Assembly: GCF_900233005.1 (NCBI RefSeq)
Contig: NZ_LT960612.1
Location: 1,612,001 to 1,676,000 of the forward strand
DNA from: Vibrio tapetis subsp. tapetis
Lineage (GTDB): Bacteria; Pseudomonadota; Gammaproteobacteria; Enterobacterales; Vibrionaceae
Direction of reading: 5' to 3'
DNA: 64,000 bases
Of the stretch, positions 18,540 to 28,600 are shown piece after piece (within the stretch, counting starts at the first letter, position 1; each line of letters starts with the position of its first letter). The translations under genes and the position numbers were made by a program. Under the pieces are notes generated by a model. That model was not told where the DNA came from and did not search any database. It saw nothing but the letters and a program-made list of their open reading frames with translations.

Positions 18540-19835
18540 CTAAATAAAGTAGGCTAACGCGGTACGATGTTCGGATTCGTATTCTCTTAAACGATCAAGT
18601 GTTGACTGATTGATCTCGCTACCTTGGGTTAACATGGTTGTGCCGTTTGGTAATACCACGTCACGCTTGATGATGACACCAACGGCCAAATCAGACACAC
18701 TCACGCAATACACAATGTTATGGATATCATCTTGAGGCCTCTCTTTGAGGACTTTCTTAAACTGAGCCAGGACACTTCGGTCGTAGATGGTGCCACAGTG
18801 CGTTTCAAGATAATTCATGGCAGCAGCAGGGGATTTAGTTTGCGATTTATTACTGTTGGTCACCATGAAATCGTAGTCTTTGACCACGCGAATAATGCGA
18901 GAAGCGATAGGAATGTCATCGCCCTTTATATGATCAGGGTAGCCTGTGCCATCAAGGTTTTCGTCTTGAAACTTAACGAGGTTTGCAAGGGCGCTAAAGC
19001 GAGACATATTGGAGATTATCTCGTGGGCTATAAGAGGGTTATTGGTTGGCGCAATATGAGATTGCGCGAAGTTTTGACTGCTTGTTGCACTCGGGTCTTC
19101 ACCAATTAGCCCCAATTTGTGCATTATTCCGCTCATATAAGTCTGCTTGACGTCTGCATCACTCATATTCAATAGAATCGCGACTTGTTTACATTGATAA
19201 GCGATACGTTCTAAGTCATCGGCATCTATATCTGTACGGTACTCAATAAGAGTCGTGATGAGAGACAATATATCGCGAAATAATGCAGAGCGACTGCTGT
19301 GAGTTGCTCTAAGCTTTGTAAATGAAGCTCTTAGTGCTTCAGTACGTGTGACGACTTTCTCTTCTAGAGTGGCGTTGGCAAGTTCAAGTTCTTGGTTTTT
19401 CTGCTCGATTTCGGCCTTAAGCCTTTTCTTTTCTGATTGCAATGTAAATAAAGAGGCCGATTGCAATAACGAAAACCTCAAATTGTTGTTGTCCCACGGC
19501 TTGGTGAGGTAACTGTTCACTCCACCATCGTTTATTGCTCTGGTTGTCGCTTCGACATCTGAGTAGCCGGTAAGCAGTACGCGAATGGCATTGGGTTGAG
19601 TTTTACGAGACTGTGCAAAAAATTCTGCGCCATCCATTTTAGGCATTCGCATGTCAGAAAGAATGATGTCTACATCGTGCTCGGCTAAGAACTCTAGTGC
19701 CTCCAATGGGTAAACAAAAGCGGATATATCAAAATCTTTTCTCAATACGCGCGTAAGCGCTTTTACGATATCTGGCTCATCGTCCAAAATCAGTAATTTG
19801 GGTTTATCTATAAAATTATTTAGCGAAACGTCCAT
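18540..19835 (-). CDS. Response regulator with a degenerate HD-GYP output domain
   Basis: 431 residues: receiver (residues 12-130, acidic pocket DDE at 18-20, phospho-site D61 in SDMRMPKMDG, K in YLTKPW), a coiled-coil linker (KKRLKAEIEQKNQELELA), then an HD-GYP-like domain. The GYP segment is kept (DGTGYPDHIKGDDIPIASRI), but the first metal motif reads MHKLGLIG where HDIGKIG is usual, and the HHE motif before DG reads FQDE. The active site for cyclic di-GMP cleavage is therefore probably lost and the domain may bind ligand or partner instead. Sits between two kinases in the same operon. Confidence 0.85.
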   Translation of the reverse strand: MDVSLNNFIDKPKLLILDDEPDIVKALTRVLRKDFDISAFVYPLEALEFLAEHDVDIILSDMRMPKMDGAEFFAQSRKTQPNAIRVLLTGYSDVEATTRAINDGGVNSYLTKPWDNNNLRFSLLQSASLFTLQSEKKRLKAEIEQKNQELELANATLEEKVVTRTEALRASFTKLRATHSSRSALFRDILSLITTLIEYRTDIDADDLERIAYQCKQVAILLNMSDADVKQTYMSGIMHKLGLIGEDPSATSSQNFAQSHIAPTNNPLIAHEIISNMSRFSALANLVKFQDENLDGTGYPDHIKGDDIPIASRIIRVVKDYDFMVTNSNKSQTKSPAAAMNYLETHCGTIYDRSVLAQFKKVLKERPQDDIHNIVYCVSVSDLAVGVIIKRDVVLPNGTTMLTQGSEINQSTLDRLREYESEHRTALAYFI

Positions 19836-19888
19836 TGCTTCTCCTAAAACCGTAATTGCAATACCTATACATACTCGCCGTACTGATC

Positions 19889-21520
19889 TTAACTTTCAGA
19901 CCGGAATGCCAATTCCAAATCTGTTTCTGCCGGAATAGAAAACGTCACCGTTGTGCCAATGTCTTCCGTACTTTCTATCTTAATCTCACCGTTATGGTTT
20001 TCTACGATATTTCTAGCAGATGTAAGACCTAACCCCGAACCATCACCGAATGTTCGGGTTGTGTAGAATGGGTCGAATACTCTCGATAGTTCTGCACTAT
20101 TCATGCCACACCCTGTATCTTTTATCTCCAAAGACACAACGTTTTTAGATTGGCTAGTGGTGATCTCGATTTTTGAATTGGGTTTGTCTTTAGTTGCAAG
20201 ATAAGAGTTTTTTATAATATATACAATGGCTTGTTGCAACTCTGTAGGGTTCGCGGTGAGGGCTGGAACCGTGCCAAAAGTGATGTTCAAATTGAGGTCT
20301 GCATTCAGTGTTAACTCGCTTTCCTTAACCGCTAATGCCACGAGTTCATTAACATTAACGTCATGGGACATCGTTGAATTCTCAAAGTGAGAATAATTTT
20401 TTAATCCTGCAACTATCGATTTGATTCTTGTTGCATTTTGCTGTGATTCTTCCAAACATTCTACAAAATCTTGTTGGAGGTAAGTGAAATCTTCGTTGTT
20501 TAGAAGTGGGACTATATCTTGGACTTCCGTTGTTGGCTGAGCGAGTTTAAGTTTTATCTCTGATGTCAGGTTTTGATAGTCAGCGAGATATTGAGTTGCG
20601 GATTGAAGGTTACTGTTAATCGTCGCTAACGGGCTGTTAATTTCATGAGCATAACCAGAGGCCAGCGTGCCAATAGCGGCAAGCTTCTCCGACTGTATTA
20701 ACTTTGCTTGAGCGTCTTTGAGTTGAATGTTCACCTGCTCCAAGTGGACATTTTTCGCTCGTAATTCGTGCGTTCTCTCTTTAACTTTACTTTCCAGTGA
20801 GGCATTCATTAATTCCAGTTGTTTCTGATAGCTAATAGAAGCTCGTTCGGATTTGCTCAGTTTGGTCACCATGTTATTGAATGCCTTGGCTACATTCGCA
20901 ACTTCATCATGACCATGTTCAGCTAAACTAATGTCCCTGCGCCCGCTGGCTATTTGTTGTGTCGCTTTTTCAAGGTGGGTTAACCTACGGGTTAAATAGG
21001 CCCCTAACACGTAAGAGAAAAGGGCAACGAGAGCCATTTCACCGGCGACGATTAGGCTACTCCATTTTTTTGCCTGATTGATCTGTCTGTTCAGTGATGA
21101 CATATCAAAACCAATTTGAACAAGGCCATACCGAATACCAGACTCTTGAATGGTATAGGACACATCGTAGATACCATCGGTAACAAATTCGGCACTTTGT
21201 TCTGGCTTATGGTAGTTATTTACAAACTCATCAGGCCCTCGGGTTGAGAGAGGTCGGCCTTCATTGTCTATTACTCGTACGTAAACAATGTCTGCATTGG
21301 TCATTAATTCGGAAGTATAAGCTTCCAAAGAGGCAAAATCCCAAGATAGAACCGCGTCTTTAACCGTCGATCCAAAGAGTTTCGCGGTTGAATCTCCCCG
21401 TTTGGTTAACCCGTCAAAGTTGGTCGTTTCGAGATAACTTAAAGTCAGGGTTAACAGCAAGGCCAATAAAACGGCTTCGATTACGGCAATGCCTAAAATG
21501 GTTTTGAGTCTCAGTGACAA
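19889..21520 (-). CDS. Membrane sensor histidine kinase
   Basis: 543 residues: transmembrane segment near residues 7-29, periplasmic sensor of about 125 residues, second segment near 155-175, HAMP (RRLTHLEKATQQIASGRRD), coiled coil, HisKA with H-box SGYAHEINSPLAT, HATPase_c with DTGCGMN and GSGLGLTSA. Encoded 8 bp after a PhnD-like periplasmic binding protein on the same transcript, which suggests that the binding protein presents a ligand to this kinase. Confidence 0.92.
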   Translation of the reverse strand: MSLRLKTILGIAVIEAVLLALLLTLTLSYLETTNFDGLTKRGDSTAKLFGSTVKDAVLSWDFASLEAYTSELMTNADIVYVRVIDNEGRPLSTRGPDEFVNNYHKPEQSAEFVTDGIYDVSYTIQESGIRYGLVQIGFDMSSLNRQINQAKKWSSLIVAGEMALVALFSYVLGAYLTRRLTHLEKATQQIASGRRDISLAEHGHDEVANVAKAFNNMVTKLSKSERASISYQKQLELMNASLESKVKERTHELRAKNVHLEQVNIQLKDAQAKLIQSEKLAAIGTLASGYAHEINSPLATINSNLQSATQYLADYQNLTSEIKLKLAQPTTEVQDIVPLLNNEDFTYLQQDFVECLEESQQNATRIKSIVAGLKNYSHFENSTMSHDVNVNELVALAVKESELTLNADLNLNITFGTVPALTANPTELQQAIVYIIKNSYLATKDKPNSKIEITTSQSKNVVSLEIKDTGCGMNSAELSRVFDPFYTTRTFGDGSGLGLTSARNIVENHNGEIKIESTEDIGTTVTFSIPAETDLELAFRSES

Positions 21521-21528
21521 TGTAACAC

Positions 21529-22353
21529 CTATTCCTTAGATAGAAGTGGCTGTAGCAGTTTAATATTAAGTTGCCTCACGTCATCCCAGTCAGAGTCTTG
21601 AGCGGTGACTATGCCTTTAAAATTAATGGATTTAAGAAGCTTTTGGCCTTCAGGGTCGGTATTCATACCTAACATAGCTTGTTGAATGTCGTTGACGACT
21701 GCTTTGTCTAAATTGGGATTATAGGCGAATGCATGGGGGGTATACGCGGGGGTTTCCCACAAAACACGCAGTTGCTCTGTGACTTCAGGAGCAGCATTAC
21801 CAAAAGTGCGGTAGACACCGCCTCCTGCGACGAAAAACCCTTTAGATACCCCAATGTAAACGGAGTCGTGGGACGAGACGTAGCTAGGAGTGACCTTTAT
21901 ACCGTCTTGTTCTAGCTTCGCCCTCGGCAGTACACTGGCCGCAAACGCCGCCGGTGAGGGAAACGCTAGAACTTTGGTGTTTAATTCAGACAAATCCTCA
22001 ATGGGGCTGTCTTTAGGCACAACGATGATGCCTTTTATTTTCTTGTCTTTTTGTTTCGCGAAGGCGCTATATCCAGGTTTTTGGTTAAAAACAGTGAAAT
22101 GATAGGGGTTCATATAGGCCATGTCATATTGGCCTTCTAGCAACCTAAGCTCAAAACTTGGGATGTCCTTGGCCGTGGAAAATGTGATTTGATGACCGGT
22201 CTTATCGTTCAGGTATTGGAATATTGGCCCCCATTTAGAAGCCAGCTTTTTTGCCGATTGCTGTGGAACGATTCCAAAGCTGATGTCTTTTGCTGTTACA
22301 TTGGTGGCCAATGTACTTAATAATACTACCGCTATTGTTCTTAACATGCCCAA
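21529..22353 (-). CDS. PhnD-like periplasmic binding protein
   Basis: 274 residues with a signal peptide (cleavage near residue 21, NVTAK). The fold is that of phosphate/phosphonate ABC binding proteins: FGIVPQQSAKKLASKWGP at the start, DMAYMNPYHFTVF, and a later SSHDSVYIGVSKG. No permease or ATPase genes accompany it; instead it heads an operon of two kinases and a response regulator, so a sensory rather than transport role is likely. The ligand could be a phosphonate or another small anion; not decided by sequence. Confidence 0.85.
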   Translation of the reverse strand: MGMLRTIAVVLLSTLATNVTAKDISFGIVPQQSAKKLASKWGPIFQYLNDKTGHQITFSTAKDIPSFELRLLEGQYDMAYMNPYHFTVFNQKPGYSAFAKQKDKKIKGIIVVPKDSPIEDLSELNTKVLAFPSPAAFAASVLPRAKLEQDGIKVTPSYVSSHDSVYIGVSKGFFVAGGGVYRTFGNAAPEVTEQLRVLWETPAYTPHAFAYNPNLDKAVVNDIQQAMLGMNTDPEGQKLLKSINFKGIVTAQDSDWDDVRQLNIKLLQPLLSKE

Positions 22354-22563
22354 TCCTTTGCCGTGTTATTAACTCTTTAATATTTAAAGAATAGCGAATC
22401 GTTAGCATAATGCGAGTACGTACGGAAATTAATGCAATGACATGCGTAAAAATGGGTACTTGAGCGTTACTGACATCAGGAGAGTATCTTGGTAGACTCG
22501 CGTCTTGGTTTTTAGCAAAATTGACTGAATAACTGCTAATTTCGTAAAAAGGATTAATGAAAC

Positions 22564-22764
22564 ATGATTAAGTACATTATGATTGCTCTTGTTGGGCTCG
22601 GCGTTTATGTTGGCGTGACGTACAGTGATGATATTAAAGATGTGATCAACAGTGATCAGGTAGAGAATGCCCAAGAGCATATCGATACGTTAAAAGATGC
22701 GGCAAGTAACATGACTGAAGCTGCTGGTGACATTGCGGATAAAGTATCCGAAACGCTGAATTAA
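22564..22764 (+). CDS. Small membrane protein of unknown function
   Basis: 66 residues from ATG 22564: a hydrophobic N-terminus (IMIALVGLGVYVGVTY) followed by a charged, probably helical tail (NAQEHIDTLKDAASN). AAAGGA about 12 nt before the start. Followed by a clear terminator, which supports it as a real gene. No family recognised. Confidence 0.65.
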   Translation: MIKYIMIALVGLGVYVGVTYSDDIKDVINSDQVENAQEHIDTLKDAASNMTEAAGDIADKVSETLN

Positions 22765-22835
22765 TAACGTGTTTTTATTTCGTTTCGAACTGAATGGCTA
22801 GTGCGTTCAATACGACTCGGGAAGCGATCAAAATG

Positions 22836-22869
22836 AAAAAGAGCCTACTTAAATAGAGGCTCTTTTTTT
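22836..22869 (+). terminator. Rho-independent terminator
   Basis: AAAAAGAGCCT, loop ACTTAAAT, AGGCTCTTTTTTT. Behind the small membrane protein gene and facing the convergent mscS-type gene. Confidence 0.85.
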
Positions 22870-22935
22870 ATGTGTTTATTATGTATAGACGGGTCAATTG
22901 CTAGTCGCTAGTCGTAAGGTCAGCATTTAGCGTTG

Positions 22936-24048
22936 TTATTCATGTTCAAAGTTAATGTGCTCGCCTTGCTGTAACGGTAACCCCTGAAGGTGTTTAATGT
23001 TAACCGTTTGAGTTGGGTAGGCGATATCAGCATCGTGTTTTTTTATGATCGTCATTACTTCTAGTAAAATTGCTTGTTTTACTTCATGAAATTTTACCCA
23101 ATTGACGGTTTTCGTGAACGTGTAAATAAAGAAATCTAATGAAGAAGGCCCGAAACTATTAAAATTGACGATTAACGTTTGTTTGGCATCTATATCTGGG
23201 TGATTGACCAGCATTTCTTTTACATCCGCGATGATCATGGCGACTTTTTCGCTGTCGTCGTAGCGCAAGCCTATGGTTTCAAGAATACGACGGTTCTTCA
23301 TTCTTGATGGATTCTCAACGACTATATTGCTAAAAACTGAGTTGGGCACATACAGCGGGCGCTTATCGAACGTGCGAATCACCTTCATTCTCCAACCAAT
23401 TCTTTCCACTGTGCCTTCTATTTGTCGATCAGGTGAACGAATCCAGTCTCCAACTTTAAATGGGCGATCGAAATAAACCATAACGCCACCAAAAAAGTTA
23501 GATAGAAGGTCTTTGGCTGCCAAACCCGCGATCAAACCACCAACACCACCGAAGGTTAATAGCCCCGATAAGCTAAGCCCAAAGCTTTGCATAATGCTTA
23601 GCAAACCGAGTAGGGCGAACACCAAACGCGCAATCTTTGCGATGGCTTGAACGGTCGTTTCGTCATGCCTGTTTTGCTCGAGCATTTCAGTTTCAATGTT
23701 ATTGACCAAACGGAACACAATCCAGACCGCAATCGCAATTGAAAACAACATTTGAATTGACCCCAGCCAGTTCAAATTGCTGTCTACATAGGTTTGTAAA
23801 ATTAGACCAATGGAAGAAATAGCAGGCCAACACCAAATGAGTGTACTGATCGGTGTTTTAAGAGCATGTATGACCGCGTCATCCCATTTGTTTACGGTCT
23901 TCTCAGTTAGGGTTTCAATACGAGCGTAGATAATGCGCCAAGCAATCCATATAAAAAAGCTAAGGCCAGTGATGAGAAGTACGTCACTGAACCAAGATTG
24001 TTGAACGAGAAAGATATCGTTACGCAAGTAACTGATTAAAGCATCCAT
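22936..24048 (-). CDS. MscS family mechanosensitive channel
   Basis: 370 residues with about four or five predicted transmembrane segments, the last glycine/alanine rich pore helix (GGVGGLIAGLAAKDLLSN near residues 170-187), then the beta domain FFGGVMVYFDRPFKVGDWI and the cytosolic vestibule (RPLYVPNSVFSNIVVENPSR). Opens on membrane tension to release solutes during hypo-osmotic shock. Of the medium-size class with extra N-terminal helices (YbdG/YnaI-like), exact subtype not resolved. Confidence 0.92.
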   Translation of the reverse strand: MDALISYLRNDIFLVQQSWFSDVLLITGLSFFIWIAWRIIYARIETLTEKTVNKWDDAVIHALKTPISTLIWCWPAISSIGLILQTYVDSNLNWLGSIQMLFSIAIAVWIVFRLVNNIETEMLEQNRHDETTVQAIAKIARLVFALLGLLSIMQSFGLSLSGLLTFGGVGGLIAGLAAKDLLSNFFGGVMVYFDRPFKVGDWIRSPDRQIEGTVERIGWRMKVIRTFDKRPLYVPNSVFSNIVVENPSRMKNRRILETIGLRYDDSEKVAMIIADVKEMLVNHPDIDAKQTLIVNFNSFGPSSLDFFIYTFTKTVNWVKFHEVKQAILLEVMTIIKKHDADIAYPTQTVNIKHLQGLPLQQGEHINFEHE

Positions 24049-24198
24049 AGGTTATTTATGTTCCTAGAAATTGAGCCAAAATTGTAAGGGGAATTAGGTC
24101 GACTCTCAATAGAAATAGCGACTTTGTCGAGAAGCTTTTCAATTCGATTTGAAAAATGAGGTAAATCAGCAACACTTGTAAAAGCGTCAGTTAAGGAA

Positions 24199-24660
24199 AT
24201 GGACATAATTATGGTGTGTATCAATACAGCAGGGTACCCAATTGCGGCTAATAACATAACGACGTTTGCGTTCGATGACGTGTCTGGTGTCTGCAGTAAA
24301 CGATTTAAACAATCAATCGAACACGACCTGTTTCATCTGCATACGTTATTAGACGACCAGAAGCAGCCGATTGGTTACTGCTCATTTTGGACCGATATTG
24401 TGCAAAGCCCGAGAAACAACGATAAAAATGTGTATTTCTTTCAAATTCATTATGTCTATATCCGCCCAGATCATCGAGGCTTGCGTCTGGCCAATACCTT
24501 AGTCAAAATGTTTGCTTGCCATGTTCTAAATGAGTTGCGAGATAACCCCTCGGTGACTGCATTTTGCGATAAATCATACTATACCAGCGATGGGGGCGTG
24601 GCCTTTGGTCAAAAAGTGCGCCAATTACTGGCTGGAGTAAAAAACTTACGTTTTGTCTGA
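24199..24660 (+). CDS. GNAT family N-acetyltransferase-like protein
   Basis: 153 residues. The central YVYIRPDHRGLRLANTLVK contains strand 4 and the acetyl-CoA pyrophosphate loop (R-x-x-G-x-x/L) of GNAT enzymes, preceded by a strand YFFQIHYV. AAGGAA directly precedes the start. The substrate is unknown; the N-terminal third is unusual for the family. Confidence 0.65.
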   Translation: MDIIMVCINTAGYPIAANNITTFAFDDVSGVCSKRFKQSIEHDLFHLHTLLDDQKQPIGYCSFWTDIVQSPRNNDKNVYFFQIHYVYIRPDHRGLRLANTLVKMFACHVLNELRDNPSVTAFCDKSYYTSDGGVAFGQKVRQLLAGVKNLRFV

Positions 24661-24858
24661 GTCGGGCTGTTGAACAGACAAACAATTGATAACAATGACC
24701 CCTGTCGTTTCTTAAGCCACCTCTATCACAAAATTGTTGCGCAAATACGAGGTTAGTCGTTGAAATATTGAGGCTATACGGTTTCACATGCTATGCTTTG
24801 TTAATATCAGACTAATTTTATATACATATTGTAGACTTTCCTAAAAGGACCCCGTTTA

Positions 24859-27606
24859 ATGATTAATCCTTCCTCTAAAAAATTGGTGATTTGGTTTTGG
24901 GGGTTGGCGTTAGGTTACTTTTTTAGCGGTATTGTGCTGTCAGAGTTTCTGACTCAGTCTCAAGTTGTGTCGGTATGGCTTCCTGCTGGTGTTGGTCTAT
25001 TTGGTTGTTATATCTGGTCTTGGAGATTCATTCCTGCCATTTTCTTCGCCTCTATGGCATTCAATTTATCAAATCATGATCTGTCTAATCTCATCGCTGA
25101 CAATTGGCGAGAGGTTTTCATCATTGCTTCTGGCGCTTCACTGCAGGGGATAGTCGGAGGGTAAATCTTACGTCGCTGGCTCGGCAATCCATTGGATTCT
25201 AATTCTGATTTTAACTCTTTATTCTTCGTGTCCGTCATAAGTTTATTAACAAACCTAATCTCCTCAAATATTGGCGTTATGGCGCTGAGTACATACAACA
25301 TCGAGTACAGTGCGGAGCGTTATTGGTACAACGTGATGAACTGGTGGCTCGGAGATTCATTGGGTGTGTTGCTGGGGACCTTATTACTTTTTTGTTTACT
25401 GAATTTTTCATCCAAAGACATCCAGATAAAAAAGGCACGTGCGGCCATTATGGTAACCACGGCGATCATGTTTTTCTCTGTGACCATGACCAGTCATTAT
25501 CTGGCATCAAACAGTCGAGAAACGACAAGAAACATGGTTGAACATGAAATTAAACTGATAGAAAACAGCTTATATCGAGAGATAAATAAAAGTTTGGCTC
25601 ACATTCAAACCCTCTCGAGCTTTATTCAAAATAGCCCCTATGTGAGCAAGAGTGACTTTGAGCTTTTTGCAAAAAGTCTCATGAAAGAGCAAGCAGCGAT
25701 CAAGGGGATGTCTTGGAACGTTATTTTTCCTCAGTCTCACGTTGGTCAGTTTGAAGCGCAGTTAGCGGATTTATACGGTAAACCGATAAAGACCAAGGGT
25801 GCGCCCCTTAACGACGAAGATCATTTAGTCGCCGTGAAATTTATTACACCGGAAAAAGGCAATGAGGCTGCGATTGGGTTTAACGTTTACTCTAACCCTT
25901 CCCGAAAGTCGGTTCTATCAAAGCCAGATTCGTTGTTTAGGCCTCTTGCAACACCTATTATTCAATTGGTTCAATCTGAGTCTAGTGAACCCGGATTTTT
26001 GTTATTTGCTCCTGTATTTGCCGTGCCCGAAAGAGCGTCAAATAACGAGGTATCGATACCACAAAGAAAGCTAGTGGGTTACGCCACAGGGATATTCCTC
26101 GTACAGCAAATGCTCGATGTCGCAATGGAAAAAGTACCGCCAGGGTTATTCCTTTTCGAAATGGTGGAGGATGGCAGCACTGATGTTTTCTTGGGTAACA
26201 CGAATGAGCAAAGCTCTAGCCTTGTAGGTGAGCCTAACCTTAAAGTCATAAAGCTAGAAATGGCAGGGCAGACATGGTCAATGAATCTTGTCGCACGAGA
26301 TAATTTTTTGCTGCACTACCAAGAAGAATCTACCCGCATCATGATTTTGCTCCAATTTACGGTTGTTACGTTTTTGGTGCTTTTCATTCTTATTTCGAAC
26401 AACCGAAGAATTGCGCTAGATACAATGGTAGAGGAACGTACCAAAGAACTTGAACTTGCAAGAAAACTCTCAGAACAAGCGAGTGAAGCTAAAAGTCGAT
26501 TTTTGGCCAACATGAGCCATGAAATACGGACACCATTGAATGCGGTGATTGGGTTTTCTTCTTTAGTAAAACATTCCGACGAACCTGAAGAAGTCGGACT
26601 GTATCTACAAAAAATTGAACTCTCCTCAAGAACCTTGCTAAATATAGTTAATGATATTTTGGATATCTCTAAGATTGAAGCTGAAAAGCTTACTTTAGAA
26701 ACCATCCCCTTCGATTTAAATCAGATATTGCACCAACTGCAAGTTATCTTTGAATCGAGTGCTGTTCAAAAGAAACTGGATTGGACTGTCTCATCAGAGA
26801 TGAACTGGAACGGTTGGTTTGTTGGCGATCCAACCAGGTTAGAGCAAATATTGATTAACCTGTGTGGTAATGCATTTAAATTTACTGGGCAGGGCGAAGT
26901 CGCGCTTGAAGTGAACGAAAAAATGCAAAAAGATGGCCGAAGCTTGATCGAGTTTAAAGTGCGCGATACGGGCATTGGGATATCTAGTGAAGGGCTTGAG
27001 AAACTATTTGAAGCGTTCAATCAGGCTGATACCTCCACCTCCAGACGCTTTGGAGGAACAGGGCTCGGCTTGACGATATCGCGGGAACTTGCTAGTTTGA
27101 TGGGGGGGAATATCTCTGCCAAAAGCATCGAGGGGCAAGGTTCTGAGTTTATTGTTACGTGTTGGTTTGAACAATCTCCGGCTCAAGCGACGTATCAAAG
27201 CGAGAATAATGACCATGACTTGTCCGGGTTACGAGTATTGGTTGCGGAAGATAACGCAGTGAATCAAATGATGATTCAAGCAATATTGAAAAGGGCGGGA
27301 ATGGATCCTGTCTTGGCCTCAAATGGACAAGAGGCGTGTGAACTCGTTAAGAGCAATAAGTTTGATGTGATTCTCATGGACATACAAATGCCGGTCATGG
27401 ACGGTTATCAAGCGACGAGAAAAATAAGACAAGACTATCCGCTTAACGTATTGCCGATAATTGCATTGACAGCAGATGTTATGCCGGAAGACAAAATAAG
27501 AGTCATTGAGTGCGGGTGTAATGATCATATGCCTAAGCCAATCGAAGTGGACAAATTGCTTGGTTGCTTAAGTGAAATAGCCGTAGCGAACAAGGCTGTT
27601 TCTTAG
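24859..27606 (+). pseudogene. MASE1-CHASE hybrid sensor histidine kinase interrupted by an in-frame TAA
   Basis: One frame of 915 codons broken only by TAA at 25162-25164 (codon 102). Before it: the first membrane helices of a MASE1 sensor (VVSVWLPAGVGLFGCYIW). After it: the rest of MASE1, a CHASE-like extracellular domain (about 225-450, MKEQAAIKGMSWNVIFP), HisKA (FLANMSHEIRTPLNAVIG), HATPase_c (DTGIGIS, FGGTGLGLTIS) and a C-terminal receiver (AEDNAVNQ, phospho-site in VILMDIQMPVMDG). The downstream part restarts only at a TTG (25192) inside the membrane domain, so a functional full-length kinase is unlikely unless the stop is read through or is an error. Confidence 0.8.
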
Positions 27607-27649
27607 CTCATTCTTGTTGTTTATATTAATTGCGAAGCAAAACAAAACT

Positions 27650-28546
27650 ATGAAAATAGAACACCTAGTCATTGTACTTGGAAAGCGACTTCAGAATAAT
27701 GAACTTACGGCAGAAGGTCGCTCTAGAGTTGACGCTGTTATTGATTACATTTCATCGACCAACATGGATAGGACTCTGATTAGCTTTTGTGGTGGTATAA
27801 CGGGAAGGCAAGTACGTTCTGAAGCGAGTGCGATGCACGAATACTATGTGAATCTTGCGAGTGCCCTCAACTTGAATGTCGCCGATATCCCCGTCCTGCT
27901 CGAACAAAAATCCACTAGTACAATAGAAAATATTCGTCACCTTGCTAGCGAAATAATTGAATCTGACTTTAAACTCGAACAGAAAGAGATAAAGGTAACT
28001 TTCATCTCAAATGCGTATCACCTAGAGCGTATTTTTGAAATTCAGCAATATTTGGATGAGCAAGGCCTCTTAAAAACACTAAAGGCGACGTGCTTAGACG
28101 CAGGATTGAAACTGAATATTCCTTATCAACTGGAACAACATGTATGTGTGCCGTACCCTAAAAAAACGACACAAGCGGATCTCTTTCTGGCCATTGAAGC
28201 ACTAACGACTTATAGGGTTTACTTAGAAGGTGTTGTAGCAACGAGTTTTACCAGACAGCTTGCCGATGTAAGACGTCAGCCTCTTAATATCGCCTTAAGT
28301 GCTTTTGAGCGTGTGGACTTAATTTTGCGATCTCTTCCAAACTTACAAAGTGCAGATGAGTTATCAGAAAAGTGTGCGGTATTACGTCAGATTCTACCAA
28401 TATTAAAACAATGTGTGCAGGCTACTCATCATGAAGCGTCATTAAGTTGTCATGCCCATTGGTTAGCCGTGTTAGATGTTAATTTGACGATGTTAAATCG
28501 GCTATTAGATCCAGAAACCGAACCCCAGTCACGTTGGTGGAGATAA
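27650..28546 (+). CDS. YdcF/ElyC-like DUF218 domain protein
   Basis: 298 residues from ATG 27650; the upstream in-frame start at 27614 would add 12 residues without support. The N-terminal HLVIVLGKRL, the central LEQKSTSTIENIRHLA and VTFISNAYHLER match the DUF218 Rossmann-like fold. The C-terminal 100 residues (TYRVYLEGVVATSFTRQ onwards) are an extra helical part. No signal peptide, so unlike SanA/ElyC it is cytosolic. Function unknown. Starts 43 bp behind the kinase stop and may share its transcript. Confidence 0.75.
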   Translation: MKIEHLVIVLGKRLQNNELTAEGRSRVDAVIDYISSTNMDRTLISFCGGITGRQVRSEASAMHEYYVNLASALNLNVADIPVLLEQKSTSTIENIRHLASEIIESDFKLEQKEIKVTFISNAYHLERIFEIQQYLDEQGLLKTLKATCLDAGLKLNIPYQLEQHVCVPYPKKTTQADLFLAIEALTTYRVYLEGVVATSFTRQLADVRRQPLNIALSAFERVDLILRSLPNLQSADELSEKCAVLRQILPILKQCVQATHHEASLSCHAHWLAVLDVNLTMLNRLLDPETEPQSRWWR

Positions 28547-28551
28547 AAAAA

Positions 28552-28571
28552 TCCACGCATTTAAGCGTGGA
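28552..28571 (-). terminator. Terminator of the triple DUF333 gene
   Basis: TCCACGC, loop ATTTAA, GCGTGGA. On the minus strand it is followed by seven T, so it belongs to the minus-strand gene. Confidence 0.75.
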
Positions 28572-28600
28572 CGGTTAACTTAGCCTTTAGCTTTTCGCAC

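Noticed and set aside
15544..25164. Two genes with in-frame TAA codons as a sign of stop-codon reassignment
   Set aside because: TAA ends many intact genes here (ppiC, luxT, kbl and others) at family-typical lengths, so the code is standard; mutation or error is simpler.
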